From Avena insularis (lineage: Eukaryota; Streptophyta; Magnoliopsida; Poales; Poaceae): 64,000 nt of DNA. Location of the stretch: contig CM042686.1 of assembly GCA_023614405.1 (NCBI GenBank), positions 467,264,740 to 467,328,739 of the forward strand, given 5' to 3'. The notes under the pieces are model-generated. The model saw nothing but the letters and a program-made list of their open reading frames with translations, did not search any database and had not been told where the DNA came from. The position numbers and the translations under genes were made by a program. Position 1 is the first letter of the stretch, and every line of letters starts with the position of its first letter. This document shows, piece by piece, positions 21,391-34,253 of this stretch.

Positions 21391-21608
21391 CCAAGTTACT
21401 TACCACTCAGACCAGTCTTAGAGCATCTCTAGCATAGAAAAAAATAGTGCGCTATTTCACACTATGTAGCATGATATAGTGTATTTGGAGAGTCCATGAT
21501 ATTTTTTAAAGATTTTGCTCGCTATGGCACTATTTTTAAATAGCATGCTATATCGCGCTAAAACATCATAGCTGTGGCATCCCGCTAAAACCACTACTAG
21601 AAAATCGC

Positions 21609-24600
21609 TGTGTTTTTGTGCATTGCATCATCATGACCGCATGCTCATGTCATCATGCCACATTGCATTTGAGCATCGTCATCATCATGCATGGTTTTTG
21701 TCTAAACTATTTTCGAAATGCCTAGTTTTGTTTTCTAAATATTCTTGTCTTTATTCAAATTAAAACCGGGTCTCCGGAATATTTTGGTTTGTCTAAATAC
21801 GGTTTGCAAAAGCCCAGTTTTAAATAAATAAAATTTTTAATTATTTTTTAGGAGGCAGCCCGCCAGGCCCGAAAGCCCGGCCGGCCATGTCCAGGCCCTA
21901 AACTAAAACCTAGTCTAATCATAGCCAAACCCTAACCCCACACACTCCCTCAGCCGCCACTCTCTCTCTCTCTCTCCTTCCCACCTGCCCAAAATCCCTG
22001 CCGCCACCGACCGTTTCTCCCGCCTACCGCCTGCCGCTCTCGCCCACCAACCCTGCCACCTCACCCTTGGCCGATAACCACCCCGTAGCCGGCCCCACTC
22101 CTCCCTCCCGCTCGCCCCACAACCACCTAGCCCCCCCGTTGGCCCCACCTCGGTCCACCCGCCTGCTGTTTCCATCTCTCTCCCTCAGCGCCTCTCCTTC
22201 CCCTACCTACCCCGCCCGCCTCGATCCACGCCTCCCCGCATAAGGCCGCCGCCGCTGTGACGACCTCTGGCCTCCGTCTCGCCTCGACCGCCGTCTCTCC
22301 TCCCCGCGTCTGACCCGCCGCCGGTTCCCTACCACCGTCCTCTTCTTCCCTGTTTGCTCTCGCCGGCGCACGCCCCGCCCTGGCGTCTGCCTCGTCTCCT
22401 CCACCCTCGGCCCTTTCATCGGCCGCCACCCCATTGCCAGCGGGCCGCCGACCTCGCTACCCGTGCGCCCTCGCCTTCCTGCCCTGCAGCGACCCGAGCA
22501 CCGTGGCATTTGGTCGCCTCTGCTTCGCCCTGGGTGCCACCGTCGATGCCCTCTGCCCCTGCTCGCTTCCCCTCGCCGCCGGCCTTCCCCGACCTCGCCC
22601 CCCTCCGCTCTGGCCGCGCCCGGCCACGCCGTCGCCGCCCCGGGCCCCGCTCTTCCTTGCCGTCGTCTTCCCAGAGAACCGCCCCGCCGAGCTCTGCCTG
22701 GTCACCGCACGCGCGAATCCCCGCTGCTTCTACGAGATGCGCTGCTGCGGGAACCTCTGGCTGCACGCCTAGCCGTCTCCCTCGCGTAGGTGATGCCCTG
22801 CTCCTGCCCGACCTGGCCCACTTGTTCCTGTGGTATCACGATGTTGTGTCGTGTCTACCTCTGAAGTTTGGAGATACAGAGCGGTGATAGTGAGGTATGC
22901 TCTGTTGTGGTTCTGGTGCTCAGATGTGGTGATACTGTTGTTGCTGGGAGAAAAGATGTGGTCATGATGACTCAAGCTATTTCAGACCCTCACGATGACA
23001 AGATTGGTTGAAATTCCAGCAAGATCTTCGGTGCTACATGAGTGACAAAGATGGATACCGTAGGGAAGGCGAAGGCGATGACACCAAACCCCAAGGCTGG
23101 CGAATGGAACCAAAGCATGCTGATTTCCGAGAACTCTGCCACAGAACACCAAGATCTCTATCATGGAACCCCAAAGACCGATCCCGGCGCGCTCGAATCC
23201 CGTCGAACACCAAGACCCTAGAGACCCGATCCCGGAGTCCGAAGCCAAGACCGATCCCTCGAGATCCCAAGATCTTCGACCCCTAATGTGTGACCCCTTC
23301 TCTGAGACCCTATTTTAATAATATGACATATACCTGTCGCATAATTAAATCACTTTTCTTGCATGCATGTCATCTGGTGGGTTGGGTTAAATAGTCGATT
23401 CACCTAAATTAAATATGGAGTGTTTATGCGGGGTATCTTTATCTTATTCCGGACTCCATTTAAATTGTGTAGCGAACCGATGCTATGTTTCGCCCTGTTA
23501 ATACAACATTTAAATTGTGGGGGTTCTAAATAACTGGAACCATTTAATTAATTGTCGGGACCCGGTTCCGCTTAATATTGCCTAGTTGCACCGCATCTAT
23601 GCCATGCCATGCATCATATCATAAGCATTACGGATCTTCTGCCATAGTATTAAATATTGCATCCGGTGTTTCTTCTAGTGCTTGCTTCTTCGCGGATTAG
23701 GCCGATGAGTTGATGCGAGTATCGACAAGTTCTTCGGATATGAACCTCCGGCAGTGTTTCCCAGGCGACCATCTCTCCCCCTTCTACCTATTTTGCATTT
23801 ATAGTCTTTATTTCCTCCTGTTGATCTATTGTTATCCGTGTCGCGATGCTTTAGTTTCCGTACACCAGTTATATCCCGTGCAGCCTCTATATTGCCATGG
23901 ACACCTCCTAATACCTGTTGTTTGGTAGATAGCTGGCCCTGCGAGTCGTAGTTGCTTGCTCAGGTGTGATCTTGTGTTGTCGAGTACCACAGTTGTTGGT
24001 ATGCTGGCAGATGTTTATGGTGGAGATGATCATGTCTTTAATTACAACTATTAAATTGCTAGATATAACTAATGCAGAGGCATCGGTGGGCAATAGATGT
24101 TATTTGGTTCTTCCACGCTCACTTGTGTCCCGTAGGACCCCGAGTACTCGATACCTGTTCCTTGATTTTTCGCACTATCCACATCCGGGAGGCCTTATGG
24201 ACCCCCCTGAGCCAGAGCTTGATTCATTTCTTTTTCTTGGGGCGACAAAGTAGTTTGGGGCTTTATTACTATCCTGTACTTATGCCATGCTTTACTGCTT
24301 TATTTAAGATTGTGCGTGGAGCACCTGTACTGTTTAGGATAGTGACACATTTTCGCGGTATCGACAAGCCCAGTCACACTTTCGGGTTCCCAGTCGTTTA
24401 CCGCCGTCCACACAAACCCTGGGTCCGTTCTGGAGCTGGCCAACTTCGTTGCGGGTAGCTTAGTGGGGTGGCCCCCTGAAATATTTCTGAATCCTGTGAT
24501 CGCTTTGTCGTGAATGCCTCGTTGGGTTTTGAGTTGGTTTTTCCGAGGTTGATCGAGTGTGTGTTGCTATTTGTGCACCCCTGCAGGGTAAAACTTTCTG

Positions 24601-25677
24601 AAAGCCGTGTCGCGGTTATGGATGACTTGGAGCACAGTATCTCGATCATAGACAAACATAACTAAAGTAGTGCTATAAATTTGACTTAATATGTGACTAG
24701 TAAGCAGATGCAACTATAATGGAATGGATAATAAAAATGCCAACAACTGGTGGATCGGTGGTGATATGTGTTATACTACACCTGCCTAGTAAGTATTACA
24801 ACTCCAATGGAATGTGATAAAAGTGCCAACCACTGCTGGGTTTTGGGATTCCTCAGGACAATTATATCTAACTAGTAAATGTTCCAACTACAATGGAATG
24901 GTGATTAAAACTGCCCACTACTGATGCTTCAGGATGACTCATGCTATCTATACCTGATTAGTAAGTACTGCAACTATAACGAAATGAGTAAAATTGCCAA
25001 CCGTGTGAGTTCCTTGGTCCGACTTCCTTGTTTGGTCTCGAGGGGGAAATACCAGGATGGGTTGTCTGGTGTTAGATTCAGGTTGAATCCGGATAGGTCT
25101 TTCTTACCCCTCTCTGATAACCGCCAGTTGTATCGAGTCTCCATAGGTTGTTTAGTGCCGCTGTGCTACCGCTTCATCCCACCATACCTATGTAGGCGAG
25201 AGCCGCCGAATTCTAGCCTCGCCGTGTACTGGCCTCAGTACTGACGCTCCTCTTTTTCCTTTGCCCTTTGTCGGCACCCCTTTTGTTTTAGCAGGTTTGA
25301 GATCGATGTCGTTAGCAGGGTTACCCTTCCGGCTTGGCCTGGGCAGGGTTATGGACGCCATTGGTTATTCTTCAGGGCTCTTAGCCCCATTTGGTTATTC
25401 TTCAGGGCTCTTAGCCCCATTTGCATCTTGTCCGTAGTCGGACGCTCTATCGTTTTCAAGGTCATTTGGATCTTTATATTGTATATCTGTAATCTTGACT
25501 CATGGAGTCGTTGATGTATATAAATCTGTCTGTGGGTCCCATCGAGGACTGATGTGTAATGGTATTACTTTGTTTTCCACCCGCAAGAAAGTGCCTGGTG
25601 GGCGTCCTTGAATCGTTTCTATGCGGGTTTGGCGGGAAGCGCTAAAACTTGCATAGGGCCGATTTGAGGGTGTTACA
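21609..25677 (+). mobile_element. Large solo LTR or LARD-like element
   Basis: 4,069 bp from TGTGTTTTTGTGCATTGC to GAGGGTGTTACA. It starts TG, ends CA and is flanked by ATCGC (21604-21608) and ATAGC (25678-25682), a 5-bp TSD with one mismatch. The first kilobase is AT-rich then strongly C-rich (21860-22800). The remainder has no gag, protease, RT or integrase motif, and I see no pair of LTRs. It fits a very long solo LTR, as in the Sukkula-type LARD elements of Triticeae, but the family is not established. Open frames in the C-rich part (such as 22354-22887) overlap on several strands and reflect composition. Confidence 0.62.
24692..25005. repeat. Four tandem copies of an 86-89 bp unit
   Basis: The motif (A/C)TAGTAAG..CAACTATAATGGAATG..AAAA(T/G)TGCCAAC recurs with landmarks at 24697, 24786, 24872 and 24958. 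It lies inside the LTR-like element at 21609-25677. Confidence 0.85.
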
Positions 25678-26090
25678 ATAGCATTAGCGCTATTTCAAGT
25701 ATAGGACGTTATTTTTTTGTTGGCGGGTGTGGAGTAAGATAACATATGATGAATGTGTCGAGTAAGTAAACATACAATGAAAATTTGATTGTTAAACTTA
25801 AGTGATCGTGTCAAGCCGCTTCCTCCTCCTGCAACACCATGCGTTGTACCTAGATTTAGCCATGTCGGTTATCCTCCAACTTGGATAGTGCCGGAATCGA
25901 TTATGAATGTACAAGTATTACTCTAGGCAATTCATTACATGCTGAAATCATTTATATTCATGATATACCTGTTATATTTTTTTTACAAAAAGACATTTTG
26001 GAAAATAGCGTGTTATTAACCCGCTATAACTTTCATATCATCTGGAGAAAAGCCACGGTAAATTAAATAGCATGCTAGTATTTTTTCCCT

Positions 26091-26503
26091 AATCTCTAGT
26101 GGCTTGTCTAAATTTGGTAGTCTCTTAGGCCTTCCATAGCGTGTGAAAAAATTGATGCCCAAATCACTTTACAAGAATTAGGCACCGGTGCCCTCTATTG
26201 TCCGATCGATGCCACAATTTTTTTTCAGGGAACCGGAGCACCTAGGTGCTCCGATGCCCCAAACTCTTCACCCAATATAATAGTAATATATGTGTACTAT
26301 GCATGATGTTGAGAGGACCTTCACCAAAGATAAGCCATGGAGATTGGTCTAGTTAATTTGTTTATCATGTTGTGGGCTAGCTATTTATTTCTGGCCAAAG
26401 TGATCACATTGTGAGCTCAGTGCCTCAAAAGAATTTCTAGGCATCGCTTATGAGGTGCAACTTTTCTATCTATTGGGCATCGATCACGCTGTGGAAGGCC
26501 TTA
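26091..26503. other. MITE fragments, no gene
   Basis: It starts with a partial MITE head (CTCTAGTGGCTTGTCTAAAT) of the type intact at 26504. It includes a short perfect palindrome GAGCACCTAGGTGCTC near 26236. No coding potential. Confidence 0.5.
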
Positions 26504-26892
26504 GAGCATCTCTTGTGGCTTGTCTAAATTTGGTAGTCTACATCTTCACTTTATAGATAATGGTGTAAAAAGATTCCTTTTTACACGACTTTAGTTTTCT
26601 AGTGGATAGTCTAAATTTGATAGTCTATATGTCCATCTGCACACAAATAGTCAATATGTATAGCAAATCAGTACAACAAATGCTCTGATTTGGCGTGGGA
26701 GCAAGCTCGCGAGCGACCAACTTTGCTTTAGACATGGTGGCTCGGTTGTCCAAATATGGACAACGAGTACCCTGTTTGGAGGATGTCTAAATTTTAGACC
26801 ACCAAATACACAAGCCACCAGAGGCATTTTTTGGTCCATGGTGGTCTATATTTGGCTTAGACTACCGGATACACTAGCCACTAGAGATCCTC
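26504..26892. mobile_element. Tourist/Harbinger-type MITE (TSD TTA)
   Basis: 389 bp, flanked by TTA at 26501-26503 and 26893-26895. The ends GAGCATCTCTTGTGGCTTG and (inverted) GAGGATCTCTAGTGGCTAG are followed by GGTAGTCTA on both arms. No transposase. Confidence 0.85.
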
Positions 26893-27183
26893 TTAGGCTG
26901 GTCATAGTGGGAAACATACTACTCTAGTTCATGTTACGACGTACCTTCATGTGTGTACATAATTGAGCCAAAGGTAGAGACCTTATTTTTGCAGAAATGG
27001 CTCTGAAAATATTCTGTACCTAGAAAGGCTAGGACATTACAGTAAACTATTTTTTCTAGTCATTGGACTATAGATACTCCTATGATAGGATAGGATATTA
27101 TTCTTCTATATCTTTTCAACTGTATAGCCAAATTCAAAATCCTAGAGCGGCAAATTCTCCTGCCTCACCTCCACCGAAATATT
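26893..27183. other. Partial MITE and upstream flank of the multi-exon pseudogene
   Basis: It begins with AGGCTGGTCATAGTGGGAAAC, one end of the MITE family seen whole at 1189-1474. The rest is AT-rich with TATA-like strings (ATAGATACTCC, TTCTATATC) but no clear promoter. Confidence 0.45.
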
Positions 27184-28104
27184 TTGAGTGGTCACACGCC
27201 CCAAGTTGTAGCCATACGAAATTCCTTTTCTACCCCTAACAATGGCATATCTACTAATGTCGGGGCATGGGTATGGTTTGTAATCCCCCTCCCCCAGGGG
27301 CCGGGGGTCCCCACAACTCTGAAGCTGCGTAGTCCACCTTCCACTGATGCCATTTCCCCCAAAGCACTCCGAAAAACCCTAACCCCTTTCTCACCTCTGG
27401 CTCCTGCACCACCGACTGCCCATCCTCAAGAGCGCTTGCCAGCCTACACGCCACCCAACCCTCTCATCTCCAAAGACTGCACCACCGCCCGTAATCATCT
27501 CCTTGCCAGCCCGCCTACACGCCACCCAACCCCTATCTCACCTCCGGCTCCTGCACCACCGCACCGGAACATCACCGCCGCACTTCGCCGGCCCACACGC
27601 CACCCCAAACCCCCTATCCCACCTTCGGCTCCTACACCACCGCACTTCGCCGGCCTACACGCCATATCTCTATACCATATACTCCTGACCAGTCTATGGG
27701 ATCAGCTGACGCCCACCTTACCGAACCCTAGTTCGCCTGACACCCTCTTCCATACAACCGTGTTAGTTTTGCCGACTCCCTAGTCCACAGCACCTGATCT
27801 GCTTCACCTATGCCGGTGTGCGCTGCATTAGATCTGCTTCACGGACTCAAGAGTCCACTACACCAGATCTGCTTCACCGACGCTCTTGTGCAGCGCCTCG
27901 AATCCATAATCAGTTGTAACAGATCTGCTTCACCGACAATGCCGTGCACTACACCGGATCTCCTTCACCATCCATCTTATCAAGCAAGCCAGACCCATCA
28001 ACAACCTCCACAGATCTGCTTCACAGACGCCGCTGAGATCTATCTGCTTCATCCCGACTCACCACTACCAGGCACCCTCGGCGTCCTTGACGTCACCCGC
28101 AAAG
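27184..28104. other. C-rich leader-like region with two internal repeat types
   Basis: 27420-27670 holds three degenerate copies of CTACACGCCACCCAACCCC..CACCTCCGGCTCCTGCACC. 27790-28050 holds about six copies of (C/A)AGATCTGCTTCACCGAC at irregular 30-60 bp spacing. The frame 27184-27783 is proline-rich because of this composition and is not convincing as a protein. Position and base composition suit a long 5' leader of the gene relic starting at 28105. Confidence 0.5.
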
Positions 28105-28424
28105 ATGTCGTGTATGCGTAAACAACATCGTTGCCTAGGTAAACCATATCTACTTGTTCGTTCGTTTCAATATAGCAGGTATGAGCCTACGACAGTGAAC
28201 TGTATTTCTATATTGGTGGTAAATTCCTACCTCAATACTGGCTTAATTGATATCCCACTCTCCCTTCATAAATTCGGTGTAGTCTATGTTAAATCTAGGC
28301 ATTAAACTACTCCTTCTGTTTCGAGGTATAAGGTGTTCTTGTTATGCGTGTTTTTTCTTTGACCAACAATTACTCTTAATATACATAAACAATTTTGGTA
28401 GTACAAAACAGACATCATTAGAGT

Positions 28425-29660
28425 TCATTGGTATTATGCAGTTCATGACAAATGTTAATTCACTGAACATCTAAAGCTGCCTACCTGTTCAACAAGTTCA
28501 CAAGTTATGTCATCATAATGTGCACTTGATTTGTCTGTTGCTACAATACTGATTGCATGTAATTTTGGAGTTCATTGGTAGTTTTAAGCCATTGAACATG
28601 TAGGTTAACATTCCCTGCTCTACAACTTCAGAATTTATGCTATTTTAATTTCAATCTAGTTGTTCTAAGCAAACACAGTAATTGCCTTCTCTTATGTAAT
28701 TCATCACAAATTTTATGTCATTGAACTTGTTGGTTTTGCATTCCCTCTGCAAGTTATGCCATTATTATTTGTTTCAATTAAGCTCCGACAGTAGATGCCG
28801 CCTATTGTGTACTACTCCCTTCGTTTCAAAATATAAGATGTTTTAGCTTTGTGATAGGAGTGTATCTAGACACCATTTAGTGAGTAGGTTTACTCCAAAC
28901 CTACATGAACCTACACACTAAAAGTGGTCTAGATGATGACTTATACTTTTTGAAACGGGGGGAGTACATCCATTCCATAAAAGAAGGCTTATACAACTTT
29001 AAAGTCAAACAATGATGACTTTTACCAAGCTCATAGAAAAATATATCAAGGGTTAATTTGTGGCATTTGCGTCTATGAAAATATATGCCCCGATGTATTG
29101 AATGGCGGTGGTTTGGTATGGTAGATGTTCCTGGTATGTTTTACAAACTTGGTCCAATTTTGCGTCAATTGACTTGCGAAAAATTTATACGCCTTATTTA
29201 CTTTGGATTGGATGTAGTATTACATGACATGTTTTAAGGAACTTAACATGGTTATCTGCATGCCCTGCTCTATAAATTCAACTTTCTCAATTATAATTTT
29301 TGTAGCAGCAGTATCTACCTTCTATTATGCAGTTCATGGCATTTTAAGTCACTTCACAGATGGGTTAGCATTCCCTGCTCTATAAGTTCACGAGATATAC
29401 CATTGTAATGTCTATCTTGTTCGTCCAAATGTTAGTATAGTAACTGCCTGCTGTGTAGATGGTGACACTTTTTATGGCACTTCTCATATTTGTTTACAAT
29501 CCTATTTCACAAGTTAAATCATTGTAATTTCTCTCTTGTTCGTGCTAAGGAGTGACTGTAACTGCATTCTATTTTGTCGCCATGGCAATATTTATGTCAT
29601 TTAAATGTTTGTTTATATTCCTCCATTCCCTGATCTATGTGTTCACAAGTGATTATACTA
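28425..29660. repeat. Degenerate intronic repeats of about 140 bp
   Basis: A sequence of the type TTCATGGCATTTTAAGTCAC..CATTCCCTGCTCTATAAGTTCAC..CCATTGTAATGTCTATCTTGTTCG..AACTGCCT recurs at least six times, with copies near 28430, 28570, 28700, 29240, 29335, 29470 and 29590. A Stowaway interrupts the series. Confidence 0.7.
28815..28964. mobile_element. Stowaway MITE in the first intron
   Basis: 150 bp, flanked by TA at 28813-28814 and 28965-28966. The head CTCCCTTCGTTTCAAAATATAAG is matched inverted by CTTATACTTTTTGAAACGGGGGGAG. Related to the Stowaways at 1655 and 8379. Confidence 0.92.
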
Positions 29661-30153
29661 TAGTGTCTATCTCATTCTTTGTAAACCGCAACAACCACTA
29701 TCTGATATTATTTCCTCTCACAGGGAACACAGAGAATCTTTGAGTGAATCGCCCCTACAATCTTGTAAGTACCTGTTGCTTTGTATTGCTGAATGCAAAC
29801 CTGTTTTATGTGAATGAGTGGCCTGAACCAATATGCAGAGGACCAAGAATAAAGTAGATGGATCGTCTATCCAAGTACTCGATGCAGTGGATGTCTTCAA
29901 AGAACAAACTGACAACAGGATGTCCTCCAACGGGACTGCACAAAAAGAAATAGTAAGTCTCTTGTTTTTACTGAGATGTGCTTAGTGTCAGATGCTTGTT
30001 TGTACGAGGTACCACATGATTCGGCTAATGATTAGAACAAGGTTGACCTTAAACAAGACTGGACAAAAACCAAACATAAATCCCTTAATTTATAATTCAA
30101 TGTGGTCACTTGATTTTGGTGATGATCTATTCTTTCTATATTTGACTTGTGTT

Positions 30154-30493
<340 letters not shown>

Positions 30494-30659
30494 TGTTAAC
30501 TAGACCATGATTAGGTGTTTGTGATTTAAGTATATCCACGTTTATGCTATATTTTTCTGCTATTTAACAAAAAACAATTGTAAATCTCTCGATTTATAAT
30601 TCATTTTTCTCACACAATCATCGTGATGATCTATTCTTTGCTATATTTGACTCATCATC

Positions 30660-30660
30660 A

Positions 30661-30703
<43 letters not shown>

Positions 30704-30722
30704 ATATCTATATATCTATCTA
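30660..30722 (+). repeat. Shorter (TCTA)n tract
   Basis: About 15 TCTA units ending TATATATCTATATATC. It is the copy 2 equivalent of the long tract at 30154-30493. Confidence 0.9.
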
Positions 30723-31099
30723 CATATGCGTCAACTAGACTATGATTATGTGGTGGTAATTTAAGTATATCCACTTTTATGCTAATTTATAGTCTATTAT
30801 TGTATTTTTCTGCTATAATTAAGAGTTTGTATGCACTGTGGAGGTAGTCACATTGTCTAGCGTCGGCACCACATGAGTTGGCCAATGATCAGAACAAGAT
30901 GACCTTTAACGGTACTACATAAAGACCGAACGTAAATCCCTTGATTTATAATTCAATTTGCTCACTCAATCATGGTGGAGATCTCTTTTTTCCATATTTG
31001 ACTGATGATCTTCTATATATATACGTTAACTAGACCATGATTAGGTGGTGGTGATTGAAGTATATCCACTTTTATGATAATCTATATTCTATTATAATA

Positions 31100-31320
31100 T
31101 TAGAGATCGCCACCATGATTGAGCTTATATGCACTCTAGAGGTAGTAACATAGTCTAGTGTTATATGTATGAGACTAGTATAAGTTACTTGGTCTTGGTG
31201 GGGAGTAACTTGGACTAGTAAAAATGCATACAATACTAGTCCAAGTTACTCTACCAACACTAAAGGGTGTCTAGATACATTCATTTCACAATTTTGAAAC
31301 GGAGGGAGTTCTATCTAGAC
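31100..31320. mobile_element. Fragments of two MITEs
   Basis: 31130-31240 carries GGTAGTAACATAGTCTAGTG and GGGGAGTAACTTGGACTAGT, interior motifs of the family at 1189-1474. 31255-31308 ends ATTTTGAAACGGAGGGAG, the tail of a Stowaway. Neither is complete. Confidence 0.6.
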
Positions 31321-31553
31321 TACTCATAGTAAGATTATCATAGCTATTACCATCTAATATGATCCCTAGTTACTATATATATGTACTATAACCATGTTAA
31401 TATGATCTGGAAGTCTATCGTGCACCTGTTGTTTGTTTGCTTAATTCATTACCTCAATAGCTACTCTACATGATGCACATATAGAGTCTATTGCCAATTT
31501 GATTCTTTAGTTTGCTCATCATTAAAGCAATGTAATGATTTTCTTAACTTAAA

Positions 31554-31609
31554 CGGTCAGAGCACCGCCCTGTCAAGGCGAAGCTGCGGGTTTTAGTCCC
31601 ATCAGTCCC
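31554..31609 (+). pseudogene. trnD-GUC: Fragment of plastid-type tRNA-Asp (GUC)
   Basis: GGTCAGAGCACCGCCCTGTC then AAGGCG..AAGCTGCGGG and a T-arm/acceptor part ending CATCAGTCCCA match the plastid tRNA-Asp from the D-arm to the 3' end. The anticodon GTC is at 31572-31574. The first 17 or so nucleotides (5' acceptor strand and start of the D-stem) are missing, one G is lost in the anticodon stem, and the T-loop TTCGA reads TTTTA. It cannot fold into a full tRNA and is probably a decayed plastid-DNA insertion in an intron. Confidence 0.8.
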
Positions 31610-32768
31610 AAACTAGGGATGACAATTTCTATGAGAAATACAATGTTTGATTAATAATAAACAAGGGGATTTCATCTATACATGATCAGATGATCTTGCG
31701 ATTTTAATATTAACCACCATATGGTTCAATTGGTTATGGTTCGTGTGAATTTTTAGTTGACTTGAGATTGCATCAATGCTATATTCTGACATGGTTCCCA
31801 GACATACATTGTTTAAAAACTTCATTGACCTTGCAAGGTGCACTATCATTTGCTTGTTTGTCTACTGGATTTTCTTGCCTGGTTATATGTACAATGATAC
31901 TGTCAGCAATTGGAAATACAATAGCTATAGGCATTACAAAGAAGGTTTGTGCTACTTTTTGGATGCATCCAACTATTGTTTTGGCAGCAAATGACCCATA
32001 TCTTTGTTCCTCTTCTTTTTTTATTTACTGGCCCGACGATCAAATATCTGAATGATCTGGCTACTGAAAAGGAATGGTTGATATCTTGTTTGTCTGAAAT
32101 GATTCTGTTAGTCTATTTAAGACACTTGATCTATTGCTTGTTTTTCCAAGGTACTATCATAGTTGCCTGATGATTAAAGCAATGCCACCTATGGTTGGAG
32201 GTCACTTTTTTGGCTAGTTCATACTATAGACCATTTTTAAACATTATTCTATTTTAGGTTAATGCTTTGTTGTCCCGACCAGTTCTAAGCAGCTGAAGGA
32301 ATCTCATGCACCTCTTTTTCTTATATTTATGTATTTACGTTATGAAGTGATATGATTAGTTTATGAGGGAAAGAGTCGAGTTGCTTGATTCCCTACATGC
32401 ATTACCACACTAGTTTAGTTTTTCTGCATGAGACTCTCATGTTGATGGCTTGATTTGTTATATTAGGACAATGCCAATTTTGAAATTCTTTGACAACAAA
32501 TATAGTGTTTTTTGCCTGCTTTGCTGCTCTAACTTAATATGTCTTAGTTTCAGCATGCAAATAACCTGTAGTGTTTGTTCTAGAGTGGCTATGATACTGG
32601 CACATGTATGCATCGGTCCAGGACATCGATAGTTCCTGTTATTCCGGAAAGAGATGTACGAGGCACATCATTGATTGTTCCTGGCCAATGATGAATTTGA
32701 ATTATTTTACATATAAGATGGCCGCAAGTTAGCTGGTACGCTGTGCTGACTTGTTTTCTTTGTTTCAG
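31610..32768. other. Remainder of intron 3
   Basis: AT-rich, with weak copies of ATTAAAGCAATG and no supported gene. Open frames of 60-97 codons on the plus strand share no recognisable motif. It ends in a pyrimidine-rich tract TTGTTTTCTTTGTTTCAG before exon 4. Confidence 0.5.
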
Positions 32769-33199
32769 GCTACACATGAAGCTATAGGGGAAGAAGGGAG
32801 GAATCCTACGTTTAAGTATTGAGGTCATTTCACAAAGCAGCAGTGATAGTGAGTATTGCTTGCATCCGCCCACGGTTTCAGTTTTTCCAGCAGAAAGAGG
32901 TGTTACAGCTGCACTCCAAACAATTGATTTAATTGAACCAGAAATAGAGCAAATAGATGGAATAATCACGATTACACGTGAACAGATACAAGAACTAAAA
33001 GATCGACAAGATTTGACGGACCGTCTACTTGATAATCTCTTCTGCAACTGTCATGGTATGCTAGTTGTTACTTGTATGGGGAAGCTCCGTAGCAGAAACC
33101 ATGTTCCAACACATGTCTCGCGATGTCTTTGTAATGCTTCATCTTGTTTTTGTTGAAAGTCTGGTCTGTAATAAATTTCAAAAATATCTGTTGATGTAA

Positions 33200-34253
33200 T
33201 AGGATGATCCTAGCGCGGCCATTAGCGGGCCGAAATATTAACAGACTATTAAAAACCAGAATTTTGCCATAGTAATAGAATACGCAAATATGCTGGCTAG
33301 CAGATGGGCCAAATAAACCTAAAAGGTCATAAGTGGCAGGTCAGAATATTGGTGGGCCTCATAAGCGGCCAAGGCCCTGAAAACATACAGGGTTGAACAA
33401 CAACATGCTAGAACAGTAAAGGGCCCGAACTGTAATGGGCCCGAGTATTGGTATACCCGAACAGTAAAGAGCTGAAACAGTAAAAGGCCTGAATAGTAAA
33501 AAGCCCACGCAATAGAGGGCCCGCAGAGGAAAATGGACAGAAGAGTAAAAAGGCCTGAACAGTAAATGTTCGGAACAGTAGAAGGCCATAAGAGCAAAAG
33601 GCCTAAACAGTGAACAACCAAAACAGTAGAAGGCCAAAACAATGAAAGGCTTGAACAGTAAAGGATCCTAACACTGGGAACCTATAAATGTAAAAGGCCA
33701 TAACAGTAAATGGGTAGAACAGGAGCAGACCCCACGGGCTATAGGAATAGTAACAGGCTGCCCGTAGGCCTTAACAGTGTTTGACCTTTTGGCATAGGCC
33801 CCTAATGGCCGCATATTATTCTACCAAAGTGGGCCTAATTTAGGCCGATACTGTAGCCGGCCTGAAATCGTACAGGCCCTGGATGCATTCATTAATGGGC
33901 CACGTCAAATAGTACATGGCATGAGAGTAAAGGGCTGTAATCTTATTGGGCTCTCCTCGTGGGTTGGCCCACTTAACAATTAGCAGGACTTGTCTAGGCC
34001 AGGCTTCTTCCACTATTTCTGTGACCATTAACGGTGGTAACCGTCCGTTAACAGCGGGTGCCACGTGGCATTTTGCATGATGTCAATAGTCAACGCAGTT
34101 GGCGAACAGATCTATGACGGAACAAGTTTTCGTGGCTAAAGGGTGCGATCCGCCACGATCAGAAAAAAACCATGGTAGATTCTTTTGTGACGGGGCTTTT
34201 ACCACGAAGGGCATCCGTCGTAGAAGACTTTTTAGCCACGAAAAACGGGCCTT
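33200..34253. mobile_element. CACTA transposon, 3' subterminal region
   Basis: From about 33200 to 33780 a 15-18 bp motif of the type GAACAGTAAAAGGCC is repeated more than 20 times in degenerate form. This is the subterminal repeat structure to which CACTA accessory transposases bind. 34110-34250 carries alternating CGTGGCTAAA, CCACGA and CGTCGTAGAAG motifs typical of CACTA ends. The terminus itself is at 49572 because a retrotransposon entered at 34254. The 5' end was not found in the window. Confidence 0.8.

Larger units (their letters stand above)
21421..26090. mobile_element. MITE-like element split by a 4-kb LTR-type insertion
   Basis: The left part (21421-21608) starts GAGCATCTCTAGCATAG after TTA and has TAGTGCGCTATTT / AAATAGCATGCTATAT motifs. 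The right part (25678-26090) continues with AGCATTAGCGCTATTTC and ends AAATAGCATGCTAGTATTTTTTCCC. The outer ends are roughly inverted. The right boundary is approximate because a fragment of another MITE (CTCTAGTGGCTTGTC) adjoins it. Confidence 0.5.

Noticed and set aside
21592..21608. CACTACTAGAAAA resembling a CACTA 5' end
   Set aside because: The preceding 3 bp do not match the ACA after the 3' end at 49572, and the string continues into MITE sequence (AGCATTAGCGCTATTTC) after removal of the LTR insertion.
22354..22887. 177-codon frame and many overlapping frames on both strands in the C-rich region
   Set aside because: All phases are open because of base composition (few A/T). No motif, and the region lies inside an LTR-like element.
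27184..27783. 199-codon proline-rich frame
   Set aside because: Explained by C-rich tandem repeats. The phase does not lead into the splice-consistent exons downstream.
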